Source of the DNA: an uncultured Actinomycetospora sp.
Lineage (GTDB): Bacteria; Actinomycetota; Actinomycetes; Mycobacteriales; Pseudonocardiaceae
Length of the DNA: 10,534 bases
NCBI GenBank assembly: GCA_902805495.1
Contig: CADCTH010000506.1
Coordinates: 1-10,534, forward strand
Reading direction: 5' to 3'
The notes beneath the pieces are model-generated. The model worked only from the letters and a program-made list of their open reading frames with translations, was not told the DNA's origin and searched no databases. Positions 4,680 to 10,534 of this stretch are shown piece after piece. Each line of letters starts with the position of its first letter. Position 1 is the first letter of the stretch. The position numbers were made by a program, and so were the translations under genes.

Positions 4680-6347
4680 CTACGGACGGCTCAGGGCGTC
4701 CTCGGCACCGTATCCGGGACTGCTGAGCGTCTCTGGTCGCGCTCCCCGCGGCGTCTCCGCCGGCACCAGAGATCCATTGGACCCGTTGGACCGGCCGGTG
4801 TGCACGACGGGCCCGCCCGCGGCGCCGCCGTCGCCGCAGCTGGCGCCGGTGACGTCCTCGAGCAGGTGCTTGCCGACCATCGCGTCGTCGGGCAGCGCGA
4901 TCGGGTACTCGCCGGAGAAGCACGCCGTGCACAGCCGCGAGCGCGGCTGGTCGGTGGCCGCGACGAGGCCCTCCTGCGAGATGTAGCCGAGGCTGTCGGC
5001 GCCCACCGAGCGGCGCACCCCGTCGGGCTCGAGCCCGTTGGCGATCAGCTCGGCGCGCGACGCGAAGTCGATGCCGTAGAAGCAGGGCCAGCGCACCGGC
5101 GGGCTCGCGATGCGCACGTGCACCTCGAGCGCGCCGGCCTCGCGCAGCATCCGCACGAGCGAGCGCTGGGTGTTGCCGCGGACGATCGAGTCGTCGACGA
5201 CGACGAGGCGCTTGCCGCGGATGATCTCGCGCAGCGGGTTGAGCTTGAGCCGGATGCCCAGCTGGCGGATGGTCTGCGAGGGCTGGATGAACGTGCGCCC
5301 CACGTAGGCGTTCTTGACCAGGCCCTGGCCGTACGGGATGCCCGAGCGCTCGGCGTAGCCGATCGCCGCGGGCGTGCCCGATTCGGGCACGGGGATGACG
5401 AGGTCGGCCTCGGCCGGGTGCTCGTCGGCCAGCCGGCGCCCGATCTCGACGCGGGCGGAGTGCACGCCCCGGCCGGAGATCGTGGTGTCGGGGCGCGCGA
5501 GGTAGACGTACTCGAAGATGCAGCCCTTGGGCTCGGGCGCGGCGAAGTGCGCGCTGCGCAGGCCCTCGGCGTCGATGGCGAGCAGCTCGCCGGGCTCGAC
5601 CTCGCGCACGAACGACGCGCCGACGATGTCGAGCGCCGCGGTCTCGGAGGCCACGACCCAGCCGCGGTCGAGCCGGCCGAGCACCAGCGGGCGCACGCCG
5701 TGGGGGTCGCGCGCGGCGTAGAGCGTGGTCTCGTCGGTGAAGACGAGGCTGAACGCGCCGCGCAGGTCGGGCAGCAGGCGCAGCGCCGCCTCCTCGACCC
5801 CGAGGTCGGCGGCGGCGTCGGCGAGCAGGCCGGTGACCACGTCGGAGTCGGTGGTGGCCCCGTCGAGCGCGGAGCGCCCGCGTCGGCGCGCCCCGCCGAC
5901 CGGCACGGCCGCGTCCCGGCGACGCACCAGCTCGGCGGTGTTGACGAGGTTGCCGTTGTGCCCCAGCGCGAGCCCGGTGCCCGCCGCGGTGGTGCGGAAC
6001 GTGGGCTGGGCGTTCTCCCAGGTGGGCGAGCCGGTGGTCGAGTACCGGGTGTGCCCGACCGACAGGTGCCCCCGCAGCGACGAGAGCGTCTGCTCGTCGA
6101 ACACCTGGCTGACCAGCCCGAGGTCCTTGAAGACCACGATCTGCCGGCCGTCGCTGACGGCCATGCCCGCGGCCTCCTGGCCGCGGTGCTGGAGGGCGAA
6201 GAGCCCGAAGTACGTGAGCTTCGCGACCTCCTCGCCGGGCGCCCACACACCGAAGACGCCGCACTCCTCCTTGGGCCCCTCGTCGAACGCAGGGGTGTCA
6301 GAGGTGGTGGTGGGTGACGTGGGCCCGGGATCGCCGGCTTCGTCCAC
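4680..6347 (-). CDS. purF: Amidophosphoribosyltransferase (glutamine PRPP amidotransferase)
   Basis: 555 aa; first committed step of purine synthesis, PRPP plus glutamine to phosphoribosylamine. The N-terminal Ntn glutaminase has its nucleophile at C29 in EECGVFG, so a 28-residue propeptide must be removed. The C-terminal PRTase has the PRPP loop VVVDDSIVRGNT (DD at 385-386). All four expected 4Fe-4S cysteines of the Bacillus-type enzyme are present: C276, C422, C473 and C476. A variable Arg/Gly-rich insert lies in the glutaminase, and a Gly/Ser/Pro tail of about 50 residues follows the catalytic region. The GTG at 6347 is chosen because GAAGAGGAG (6364-6356) precedes it by 8 bases; the longer frame begins with a GTG at 6407, which would swallow the likely promoter and has no ribosome site. 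TAG stop at 4682-4680. Confidence 0.95.
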   Translation of the reverse strand: MDEAGDPGPTSPTTTSDTPAFDEGPKEECGVFGVWAPGEEVAKLTYFGLFALQHRGQEAAGMAVSDGRQIVVFKDLGLVSQVFDEQTLSSLRGHLSVGHTRYSTTGSPTWENAQPTFRTTAAGTGLALGHNGNLVNTAELVRRRDAAVPVGGARRRGRSALDGATTDSDVVTGLLADAAADLGVEEAALRLLPDLRGAFSLVFTDETTLYAARDPHGVRPLVLGRLDRGWVVASETAALDIVGASFVREVEPGELLAIDAEGLRSAHFAAPEPKGCIFEYVYLARPDTTISGRGVHSARVEIGRRLADEHPAEADLVIPVPESGTPAAIGYAERSGIPYGQGLVKNAYVGRTFIQPSQTIRQLGIRLKLNPLREIIRGKRLVVVDDSIVRGNTQRSLVRMLREAGALEVHVRIASPPVRWPCFYGIDFASRAELIANGLEPDGVRRSVGADSLGYISQEGLVAATDQPRSRLCTACFSGEYPIALPDDAMVGKHLLEDVTGASCGDGGAAGGPVVHTGRSNGSNGSLVPAETPRGARPETLSSPGYGAEDALSRP

Positions 6348-6394
6348 CGGGACGGCTCCTCTTCGACGGGCGGCCTCGAGTCGTTCCGGTGGCC

Positions 6395-6400
6395 AGCCTA
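6395..6400 (-). promoter_or_regulatory. Candidate purF -10 element
   Basis: TAGGCT on the minus strand, a good match to the actinobacterial TANNNT -10, 48 bases before the purF GTG. It would start a transcript about 40 bases upstream of the gene. No convincing -35 is seen at 17-18 bases. It supports purF having its own promoter apart from the c-di-GMP enzyme gene. Confidence 0.45.
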
Positions 6401-6412
6401 CGCGCACCCACC

Positions 6413-6454
6413 GGCCCGCAGGGGCCCGCGACGGGCCGCGGGGAGCGATCCCGC
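6413..6454 (-). terminator. Possible terminator after the GGDEF-EAL gene
   Basis: Two stems follow the TGA on the minus strand: GCGGG/CCCGC (6438-6442/6450-6454) and GGCCCG/CGGGCC (6413-6418/6432-6437). Neither has a T-run and both are GC-only, so the call is tentative; together with the purF -10 just beyond, they suggest a transcription boundary. Confidence 0.35.
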
Positions 6455-6461
6455 TCTCAGG

Positions 6462-8600
6462 TCAGCTCTGGCCCAGCGGGAGCCCGCGGCGCAGCATCGC
6501 CGCGATGTCGCCGGCGGGCAGGGCGGGCGCGAAGAGCCACCCCTGGCCCTCGTCGCAGCCCAGCGCCCGCAGCCGGGCGGCCTGCTCCGCGGTCTCGACG
6601 CCCTCGGCGGTGACGGTCAGGTCCAGGGCGTGCCCGAGCGCGACCAGCGTGCCGACGATGCGCTCGTCGACCTCGTCGGAGAGCTCCTCCTCGCGCAGCC
6701 CCTCGCCGAACGACCCGTCCAGCTTGATCACGTCGACGGGCAGTCGGCGCAGGTAGGAGAGGTTGGAGTAGCCGGTGCCGAAGTCGTCCACCGCGATCTT
6801 GATGCCCATGGCCCGCAGGCTGTCGAGGGCCTTGAGCGGCGCGCCCTCGTCGGTGGTCAGGGCCCGCTCGGTGAGCTCGACCTGCAGGCGGTCGGCGGGC
6901 AGGCCGGTGCGGTCGAGCAGCGCGGCGATCTCGGCGACCAGGCCGGGCTCGTGGAGCTGGCGCGGGGCGACGTTGACGCTGACGAACGGCGAGGCGTCGC
7001 CGAACTCGGCGTGCCAGTCGCGGGCGTCGCGGCAGGCGGCCTCGAGCACCCGCCGCCCGAGCGGCACGATGACGCCGGTCTCCTCGGCGGGCCCGATGAA
7101 CAGCGACGGGGAGAGCACGCCGAGGCGGGGGTGCTGCCAGCGCACGAGCGCCTCGACGCCCCGGATCCGGTGGTCGGCCAGCGAGACCAGCGGCTGGTAG
7201 AGCACGAAGAACTCGTCGTGCGCCACGGCCGCGGGCAGGGCCGCCGACAGCGTGAACCGCGCGGTCTCGGCCTCGTCGCGGCTCGGGTCGTGGACGGCCC
7301 AGCGTCCGCGGCCCTCGGCCTTGGCCGTGTAGAGCGTGATGTCGGCGGCGCGCATGAGCTCCGAGGCGGTGGTCTCGGACACCGCCTTCTCGACGACGCC
7401 GATGCTCGCGCCCGTGACGAGCTCCTGGCCCACGAGACGGAACGGGGGCTCGAGGGCGGCGAGGACCCGGTCGGCCAGGTCGACGAGGCGGTCGACGCCG
7501 TGGGAGTCCTCGACGAGCACGACGAACTCGTCGCCGCCGGTGCGGGCCACCAGCTCGCCCTCCCCGGCGCAGGCCGCGAGGCGCCGGGCGACCTCCTGGA
7601 GCATGACGTCGCCGACGTGGTGCCCGAGGCTGTCGTTGATCGTCTTGAAGCCGTCGAGGTCGAGGAAGCAGACCCCCACCCGGCGCGTCGAGGACGGGCC
7701 GGCCTCGGCGAACACCCGCTCGAGGCGCTCGGTGAACCGGGCGCGGTTGGCGAGCGTGGTCAGCGGGTCGTGGTAGGCCTGGTACTCCATGTGCGCCTGG
7801 AGGCGGTGGCGCTCGCTGACGTCCTCGAGCATCGCCACCTGGTACGCGGGATCGCCCTGCTCGTCGCGCACCAGCGAGAGCGTCAGGTGGACGACGATCT
7901 CGGTGCCGTCGGCCCGGTAGAACCGCTTCTCGACGCGGAAGTTGTCGATGTCGCCGCGCAGCAGGCGCTCGTAGCGCTCCCACACCGACGGGGCGTCGTC
8001 GGGGTGCATCTGCTGGACGACCGAGCGCCGGGTGAACTCCTCGGCGGTGTAGCCGAACATCGCGCAGAGCGCGGGGTTGACGTCGATGATCCGGCCCTGC
8101 ACGTCGCCCAGCCCGATGCCGATCGCGGCCTCGTGGAACATCGCGCGGAACCGGGCCTCGCTCGCGTGCAGGGCCTGCTCGGTGTGCTGGCGGGCCGCGA
8201 GCACCGCGCGCCGGATGGCCTCCTGCTCGTCGAGCGTGCGGCCGCGCAGGGCGGCCGCGTAGCCCGCGGCCAGCGACCCGGTGAGGGCGTGCGCGGCCGC
8301 GCGCACCCGCGGCCCGTACAGCGCGGGCATGCGCTCGCCGAGCAGCAGCACCGTGCGCTCGACCGTGGCCGGCCCCGTGAAGTGGGCGAGCACCAGGCGG
8401 CGCCCGACCGCGGCCCCGACGTTCGGACGCGGGGGGTCGGCGTGGACCGCGGCCACGACGACGCGGGCGAGCTCGCGCAGGTGCGCGCGGAGCTCGTCCG
8501 CGGCCATCGGCACGTAGCTCGTGCCCTCGACCTCCTCGGCCCACTCGGCGGCCAGCGCCTCGAGCGGGTCGGCGCCGGCCAGGCGTCCCGGCTCAGTCAC
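6462..8600 (-). CDS. PAS-GGDEF-EAL c-di-GMP cyclase/phosphodiesterase
   Basis: 712 aa, no membrane helix, so cytosolic. Order: an uncharacterised helical N-terminal region (1-145, opening EWAEEVEGTSYVPM, common in actinobacterial c-di-GMP proteins); PAS (about 148-268, VNPALCAMFGYTAEEF); GGDEF (about 271-437) beginning YHDPLTTLANR, with metal-site segment LDLDGF and intact GGDEF at 355-359; EAL (about 447-705) with EALVRW at E483, SVNVAPRQL, ELTE, DDFGTG at D605-D606, IKLDGSF, AEGVET and GQGWLF. Residues needed for both making and breaking c-di-GMP are thus present. The inhibitory RxxD site five residues before GGDEF is absent (GEGE at 346-349). Domain order recalls Streptomyces RmdA/CdgA; which activity dominates cannot be read from sequence. 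The GTG start at 8600 overlaps the methyltransferase gene by 8 bases, indicating coupled translation. Confidence 0.93.
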   Translation of the reverse strand: MTEPGRLAGADPLEALAAEWAEEVEGTSYVPMAADELRAHLRELARVVVAAVHADPPRPNVGAAVGRRLVLAHFTGPATVERTVLLLGERMPALYGPRVRAAAHALTGSLAAGYAAALRGRTLDEQEAIRRAVLAARQHTEQALHASEARFRAMFHEAAIGIGLGDVQGRIIDVNPALCAMFGYTAEEFTRRSVVQQMHPDDAPSVWERYERLLRGDIDNFRVEKRFYRADGTEIVVHLTLSLVRDEQGDPAYQVAMLEDVSERHRLQAHMEYQAYHDPLTTLANRARFTERLERVFAEAGPSSTRRVGVCFLDLDGFKTINDSLGHHVGDVMLQEVARRLAACAGEGELVARTGGDEFVVLVEDSHGVDRLVDLADRVLAALEPPFRLVGQELVTGASIGVVEKAVSETTASELMRAADITLYTAKAEGRGRWAVHDPSRDEAETARFTLSAALPAAVAHDEFFVLYQPLVSLADHRIRGVEALVRWQHPRLGVLSPSLFIGPAEETGVIVPLGRRVLEAACRDARDWHAEFGDASPFVSVNVAPRQLHEPGLVAEIAALLDRTGLPADRLQVELTERALTTDEGAPLKALDSLRAMGIKIAVDDFGTGYSNLSYLRRLPVDVIKLDGSFGEGLREEELSDEVDERIVGTLVALGHALDLTVTAEGVETAEQAARLRALGCDEGQGWLFAPALPAGDIAAMLRRGLPLGQS

Positions 8601-9396
8601 GACGGCCCACGGCGGCGTAGCCGGTGAACCGCTCGGGGTTCGCCGGGGGCACGGGGTCGTCGGGGCGCCACTGCGGGAGGAAGACGATGCCGGGCTCGAC
8701 CAGGGTGAACCCGTCGAGCAGGGCGGCGATCTCGTCGCGCGAGCGCATGGTCATGGGCGTCGCGGTGCGCCGGTAGAGCGACTGGTGCTCGTCGGCGCGG
8801 TCGGGCGCCCCGTCGGCGCTGGCGTGGCTGACCACCAGGTGGCTGCCCGGCGCCATGGCCGCGCGATAGCGGGCGAGCACGTCGGCCGGGCGGCGCTCGT
8901 CGCCGACGAAGTGCAGCAGGGCGACCACCAGCACGCCGACCGGCCGGGAGAAGTCGAGCAGCGAGCGGGTGGTCGGGTCACCGAGCACCGCGTCGACGTC
9001 GGTGAAGTCGCCCTGCACGACGCCGGTGCGCGGGTCGTCGGCGAGCAGCGCGCGGGCGTGCGCGACGGCGACGGGGTCGATGTCGACGTACACCACGTGC
9101 GCGTCGGGGGCGGCGGCCTGGGCGACCTCGTGGACGTTGCCGGCGGTGGGGATGCCGGAGCCGATGTCGAGGAACTGGTCGATGCCCTGCGCGACGAGGT
9201 GGCGCACGGCGCGCCGGAGGAACGCGCGGTTGGCCTGCATGATCCGCGGCAGCTCGGGCCAGTCGGCCACCGCGCGCGCGGCCATCTCACGGTCGGCGGC
9301 GAAGTTGTGCAGGCCCCCGAGGTAGTAGTCGTAGACGCGCGCGGCGCTCGGCCGGTCCACGTCGACCTCGTCGGGAGCCCAGTTCGGCCGCTGCAC
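8593..9396 (-). CDS. SAM-dependent methyltransferase, PF04672 (DUF574) family
   Basis: 267 aa. The N-terminal block PNWAPDEVDVDRPSAARVYD followed by YYLGGLHNFAADRE (residues 4-37) is diagnostic of the actinobacterial S-adenosyl methyltransferase family PF04672. The Rossmann SAM-binding motif is FLDIGSGIPTAGNVHE (75-90) and the strand-2 acidic end is VYVDIDP (D105, D107). Substrates of this large family are unknown. Start: GTG at 9396 follows GGAAGGGG with a 5-base gap and gives the usual family length; GTG at 9435 (after a GGGGGA) and at 9465 are alternatives in frame. Its last 8 bases overlap the GGDEF-EAL gene, so the two form one translational unit. It lies 78 bases after the sterol carrier gene, same strand. 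Confidence 0.92.
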   Translation of the reverse strand: MQRPNWAPDEVDVDRPSAARVYDYYLGGLHNFAADREMAARAVADWPELPRIMQANRAFLRRAVRHLVAQGIDQFLDIGSGIPTAGNVHEVAQAAAPDAHVVYVDIDPVAVAHARALLADDPRTGVVQGDFTDVDAVLGDPTTRSLLDFSRPVGVLVVALLHFVGDERRPADVLARYRAAMAPGSHLVVSHASADGAPDRADEHQSLYRRTATPMTMRSRDEIAALLDGFTLVEPGIVFLPQWRPDDPVPPANPERFTGYAAVGRRD

Positions 9397-9474
9397 ACGT
9401 GCCCCTTCCGTCCCGTCGGTCCGACGCCTCGTCACGGTCGGGTCCCCCGATGGTACGGAGGACACCGGTCCGGC

Positions 9475-9876
9475 TCAGCGCTTCTCACACTTTCGGTGCA
9501 GGTCCACCACCGGGAGCCATCGCGCGACCTCGCCGGCGCGGTGCCCGGAGGCCGAGACGCGGTCCGCGGCGGCGTCCCAGTCGAGGAGCCCGAGGGCCAG
9601 CGCGAGCCACGTCGCGGGGTCGGTCTCGACGACGTTCGGCGGGGTCCCCCGGGTGTGGCGCGGCCCTTCGACGCACTGGACGGCGCCGAACGGCGGCACC
9701 CGCACCTCGACGGCGTGACCGGGGGCCGTGTGCTCGAGCGTGCGCAGCGACGAGCGCACAGCGGCGGCGAGCACGGGGCGCGCGGGACGCTCGACGGCCT
9801 CGGGGTCGCGCACCCACGGGGCCACCGCGAGCAGCTCCTCGCGCACCTGCACGGGATCGGGGGCACGTCGGGGCAC
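9475..9876 (-). CDS. Sterol carrier family protein (Rv0807-like, bacterial SCP orthologue)
   Basis: 133 aa. The stretch HAVEVRVPPFGAVQCVEGPR followed by HTRGTPPNVVETDPATWLAL is the highly conserved core of a small actinobacterial family labelled sterol carrier protein; the SCP-2 fold binds hydrophobic ligands, but ligand and role here are unknown. As I recall, the mycobacterial member (Rv0807) lies directly upstream of purF, and this gene occupies the equivalent place, with two genes inserted. Start: GTG at 9876 (VPRRAPDPVQVREEL), which follows TATCCT (9890-9885) by 8 bases and would give a leaderless message; the frame is open further up to 10011 but that would run into the divergent hydrolase gene. 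The C-terminus HRKCEKR is strongly basic. Confidence 0.88.
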   Translation of the reverse strand: MPRRAPDPVQVREELLAVAPWVRDPEAVERPARPVLAAAVRSSLRTLEHTAPGHAVEVRVPPFGAVQCVEGPRHTRGTPPNVVETDPATWLALALGLLDWDAAADRVSASGHRAGEVARWLPVVDLHRKCEKR

Positions 9877-9884
9877 GATCGCCC

Positions 9885-9906
9885 AGGATAGGGGCGTCGC
9901 TAGCGT
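9885..9906. promoter_or_regulatory. Compact divergent promoter with two leaderless-type -10 elements
   Basis: Only 37 bases separate the two divergent GTG starts. On the minus strand TATCCT (9890-9885) lies 8 bases before GTG 9876; on the plus strand TAGCGT (9901-9906) lies 7 bases before GTG 9914. That is the spacing at which transcription would begin on the start codon itself. No Shine-Dalgarno precedes either start. No clear -35 boxes. Confidence 0.5.
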
Positions 9907-9913
9907 GGGCGCC

Positions 9914-10534
9914 GTGCCGCGCGTGCGCTCGACCGTCCTGGCCGGTGTCGGCGTCGTCGCCGCGGCGTTCCTCGCGTGGCAGGCGCGCCGGCTCTGGCTC
10001 GCCACCACCATGGAGGACGACCACGCCGCCTACTGGCGACGCCGCGGGCGCAGCCCCGGCGACGTGCTGCTCGTGGCGCTCGGCGACTCGCTGGCCCAGG
10101 GCCTGGGCGCCCTGCACCCCGAGCGGTCGTGGGCGGGGCGGCTGGCCGACGCCATCGAGGCGCGCGACGGGGTGCGCGTGCGCGTGGTGAACCTGGGGGT
10201 CGTCGGCGCGACGGTCGCCGACGTGCGGGCGCGCCAGCTGTCCGCGATGCCGGCGCCCGGGCCCCGGACGGTCGTGGCCCTCGCGGTGGGCACCAACGAC
10301 GCCGCCCAGGACGTGGCGCCCGAGGACTTCCGCCGCGACCTCGACGCCGTCTGCGCGGCCCTGCCCGCCGGCGCGCTCGTCGCCGACGTCCCGGACCTGC
10401 AGCGCGGCGTCGTGCGCGAGCGCGGGATGGGGCTCGCCGGGGTCGCGCGCGAGGTGGTCGCCGCCCACCCGGAGCTTTGGCCCGTCGCCCTCGAGGCCGC
10501 GACGCACGACATCCACGTGTGGGAGGCGGGACCG
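9914..10534 (+). CDS. N-terminally anchored SGNH/GDSL hydrolase, partial (3' end outside window)
   Basis: 207 residues visible, open to the window end. After a short basic start (VPRVRS) comes a hydrophobic helix (about 8-23, VLAGVGVVAAAFLAWQ) and then RR, fitting a signal anchor or uncleaved signal sequence, so the catalytic part would face outside; which topology is inferred. Catalytic block I is ALGDSLAQG (G57-D58-S59, nucleophile S59), block II NLGVVGATVADV (G95/G98), block III VGTND (G126-N128), giving the oxyanion-hole residues. The Asp-His block V is not yet seen clearly and probably lies past the end. Substrate (ester of lipid, sugar or wall polymer) cannot be told. GTG 9914 is chosen because the likely -10 (9901-9906) sits 7 bases upstream; GTG 9905 in the same frame would overlap it. 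Confidence 0.87.
   Translation, partial: MPRVRSTVLAGVGVVAAAFLAWQARRLWLATTMEDDHAAYWRRRGRSPGDVLLVALGDSLAQGLGALHPERSWAGRLADAIEARDGVRVRVVNLGVVGATVADVRARQLSAMPAPGPRTVVALAVGTNDAAQDVAPEDFRRDLDAVCAALPAGALVADVPDLQRGVVRERGMGLAGVAREVVAAHPELWPVALEAATHDIHVWEAGP

Noticed and set aside
3387..6317. 976-codon open frame on the plus strand across purM and purF
   Set aside because: It lies antisense to two enzymes with complete catalytic motifs; its product is Arg/Gly/Ala/His-rich with no domain. Long antisense frames are expected at this GC content.
6347..6407. Longer purF start at GTG 6407
   Set aside because: It would place the TAGGCT -10 inside the gene, has no Shine-Dalgarno, and lengthens an already long propeptide.
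6630..8627. 665-codon plus-strand frame opposite the GGDEF-EAL gene
   Set aside because: Antisense shadow of a clearly recognisable multi-domain protein; low-complexity Ala/Gly/Val/Arg composition and no known motif.
9485..10516. 343-codon minus-strand frame opposite the SGNH hydrolase
   Set aside because: The plus-strand frame has GDS, glycine and GTND blocks in correct order; the minus frame has a low-complexity Arg/Gly/Ala product.
1..10534. tRNA, rRNA, CRISPR array, transposase, integrase or toxin-antitoxin genes
   Set aside because: None seen: no tRNA-like cloverleaf with T-loop, no spaced direct repeats, no DDE/recombinase motifs, and all gaps between genes are under 130 bases.

Overview
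The window is GC-rich (well over 70% by eye), uses many GTG starts, and almost every real gene has a long false ORF on the opposite strand. This fits a high-GC actinomycete. The gene content (an RsiG-type anti-sigma factor, DUF3073, an Rv0807-like sterol carrier protein, PF04672 methyltransferase) suggests Pseudonocardiales or a relative; that placement is inference.

Layout. Plus strand, 3-593: the 3' part of a PLP-dependent threonine/serine dehydratase without a C-terminal ACT domain. Plus strand, 703-1266: an RsiG-family c-di-GMP-binding anti-sigma factor. Minus strand, 1346-2266: a conserved actinobacterial protein of unknown function, convergent with rsiG and separated from it by a strong hairpin. 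Plus strand, 2386-3409: a DUF3073 protein behind a structured leader, then a DUF2945 (tudor-like) gene tightly followed by a DUF3291 gene. Minus strand, 9876 down to 3522: sterol carrier family protein, PF04672-type SAM methyltransferase, PAS-GGDEF-EAL c-di-GMP enzyme, purF and purM. Plus strand, 9914 to the window end: an N-terminally anchored SGNH/GDSL hydrolase, cut by the end and divergent from the sterol carrier gene.

How it fits together. purF and purM carry out steps 1 and 5 of de novo purine synthesis. As I recall the mycobacterial order (Rv0807-purF-purM-Rv0810c-Rv0811c), the same backbone is present here with three additions: a methyltransferase/c-di-GMP-enzyme pair upstream of purF, DUF2945-DUF3291 downstream of purM, and rsiG at the far flank. 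The window therefore holds both a probable c-di-GMP-metabolising enzyme (translationally overlapped with a methyltransferase) and a probable c-di-GMP effector (RsiG). Non-coding points of interest are a possible Shine-Dalgarno-sequestering switch before the DUF3073 gene, a sequence motif shared by two 3' intergenic hairpins, and a compact divergent promoter that looks leaderless on both sides. I see no RNA gene, insertion sequence, CRISPR array or phage gene.
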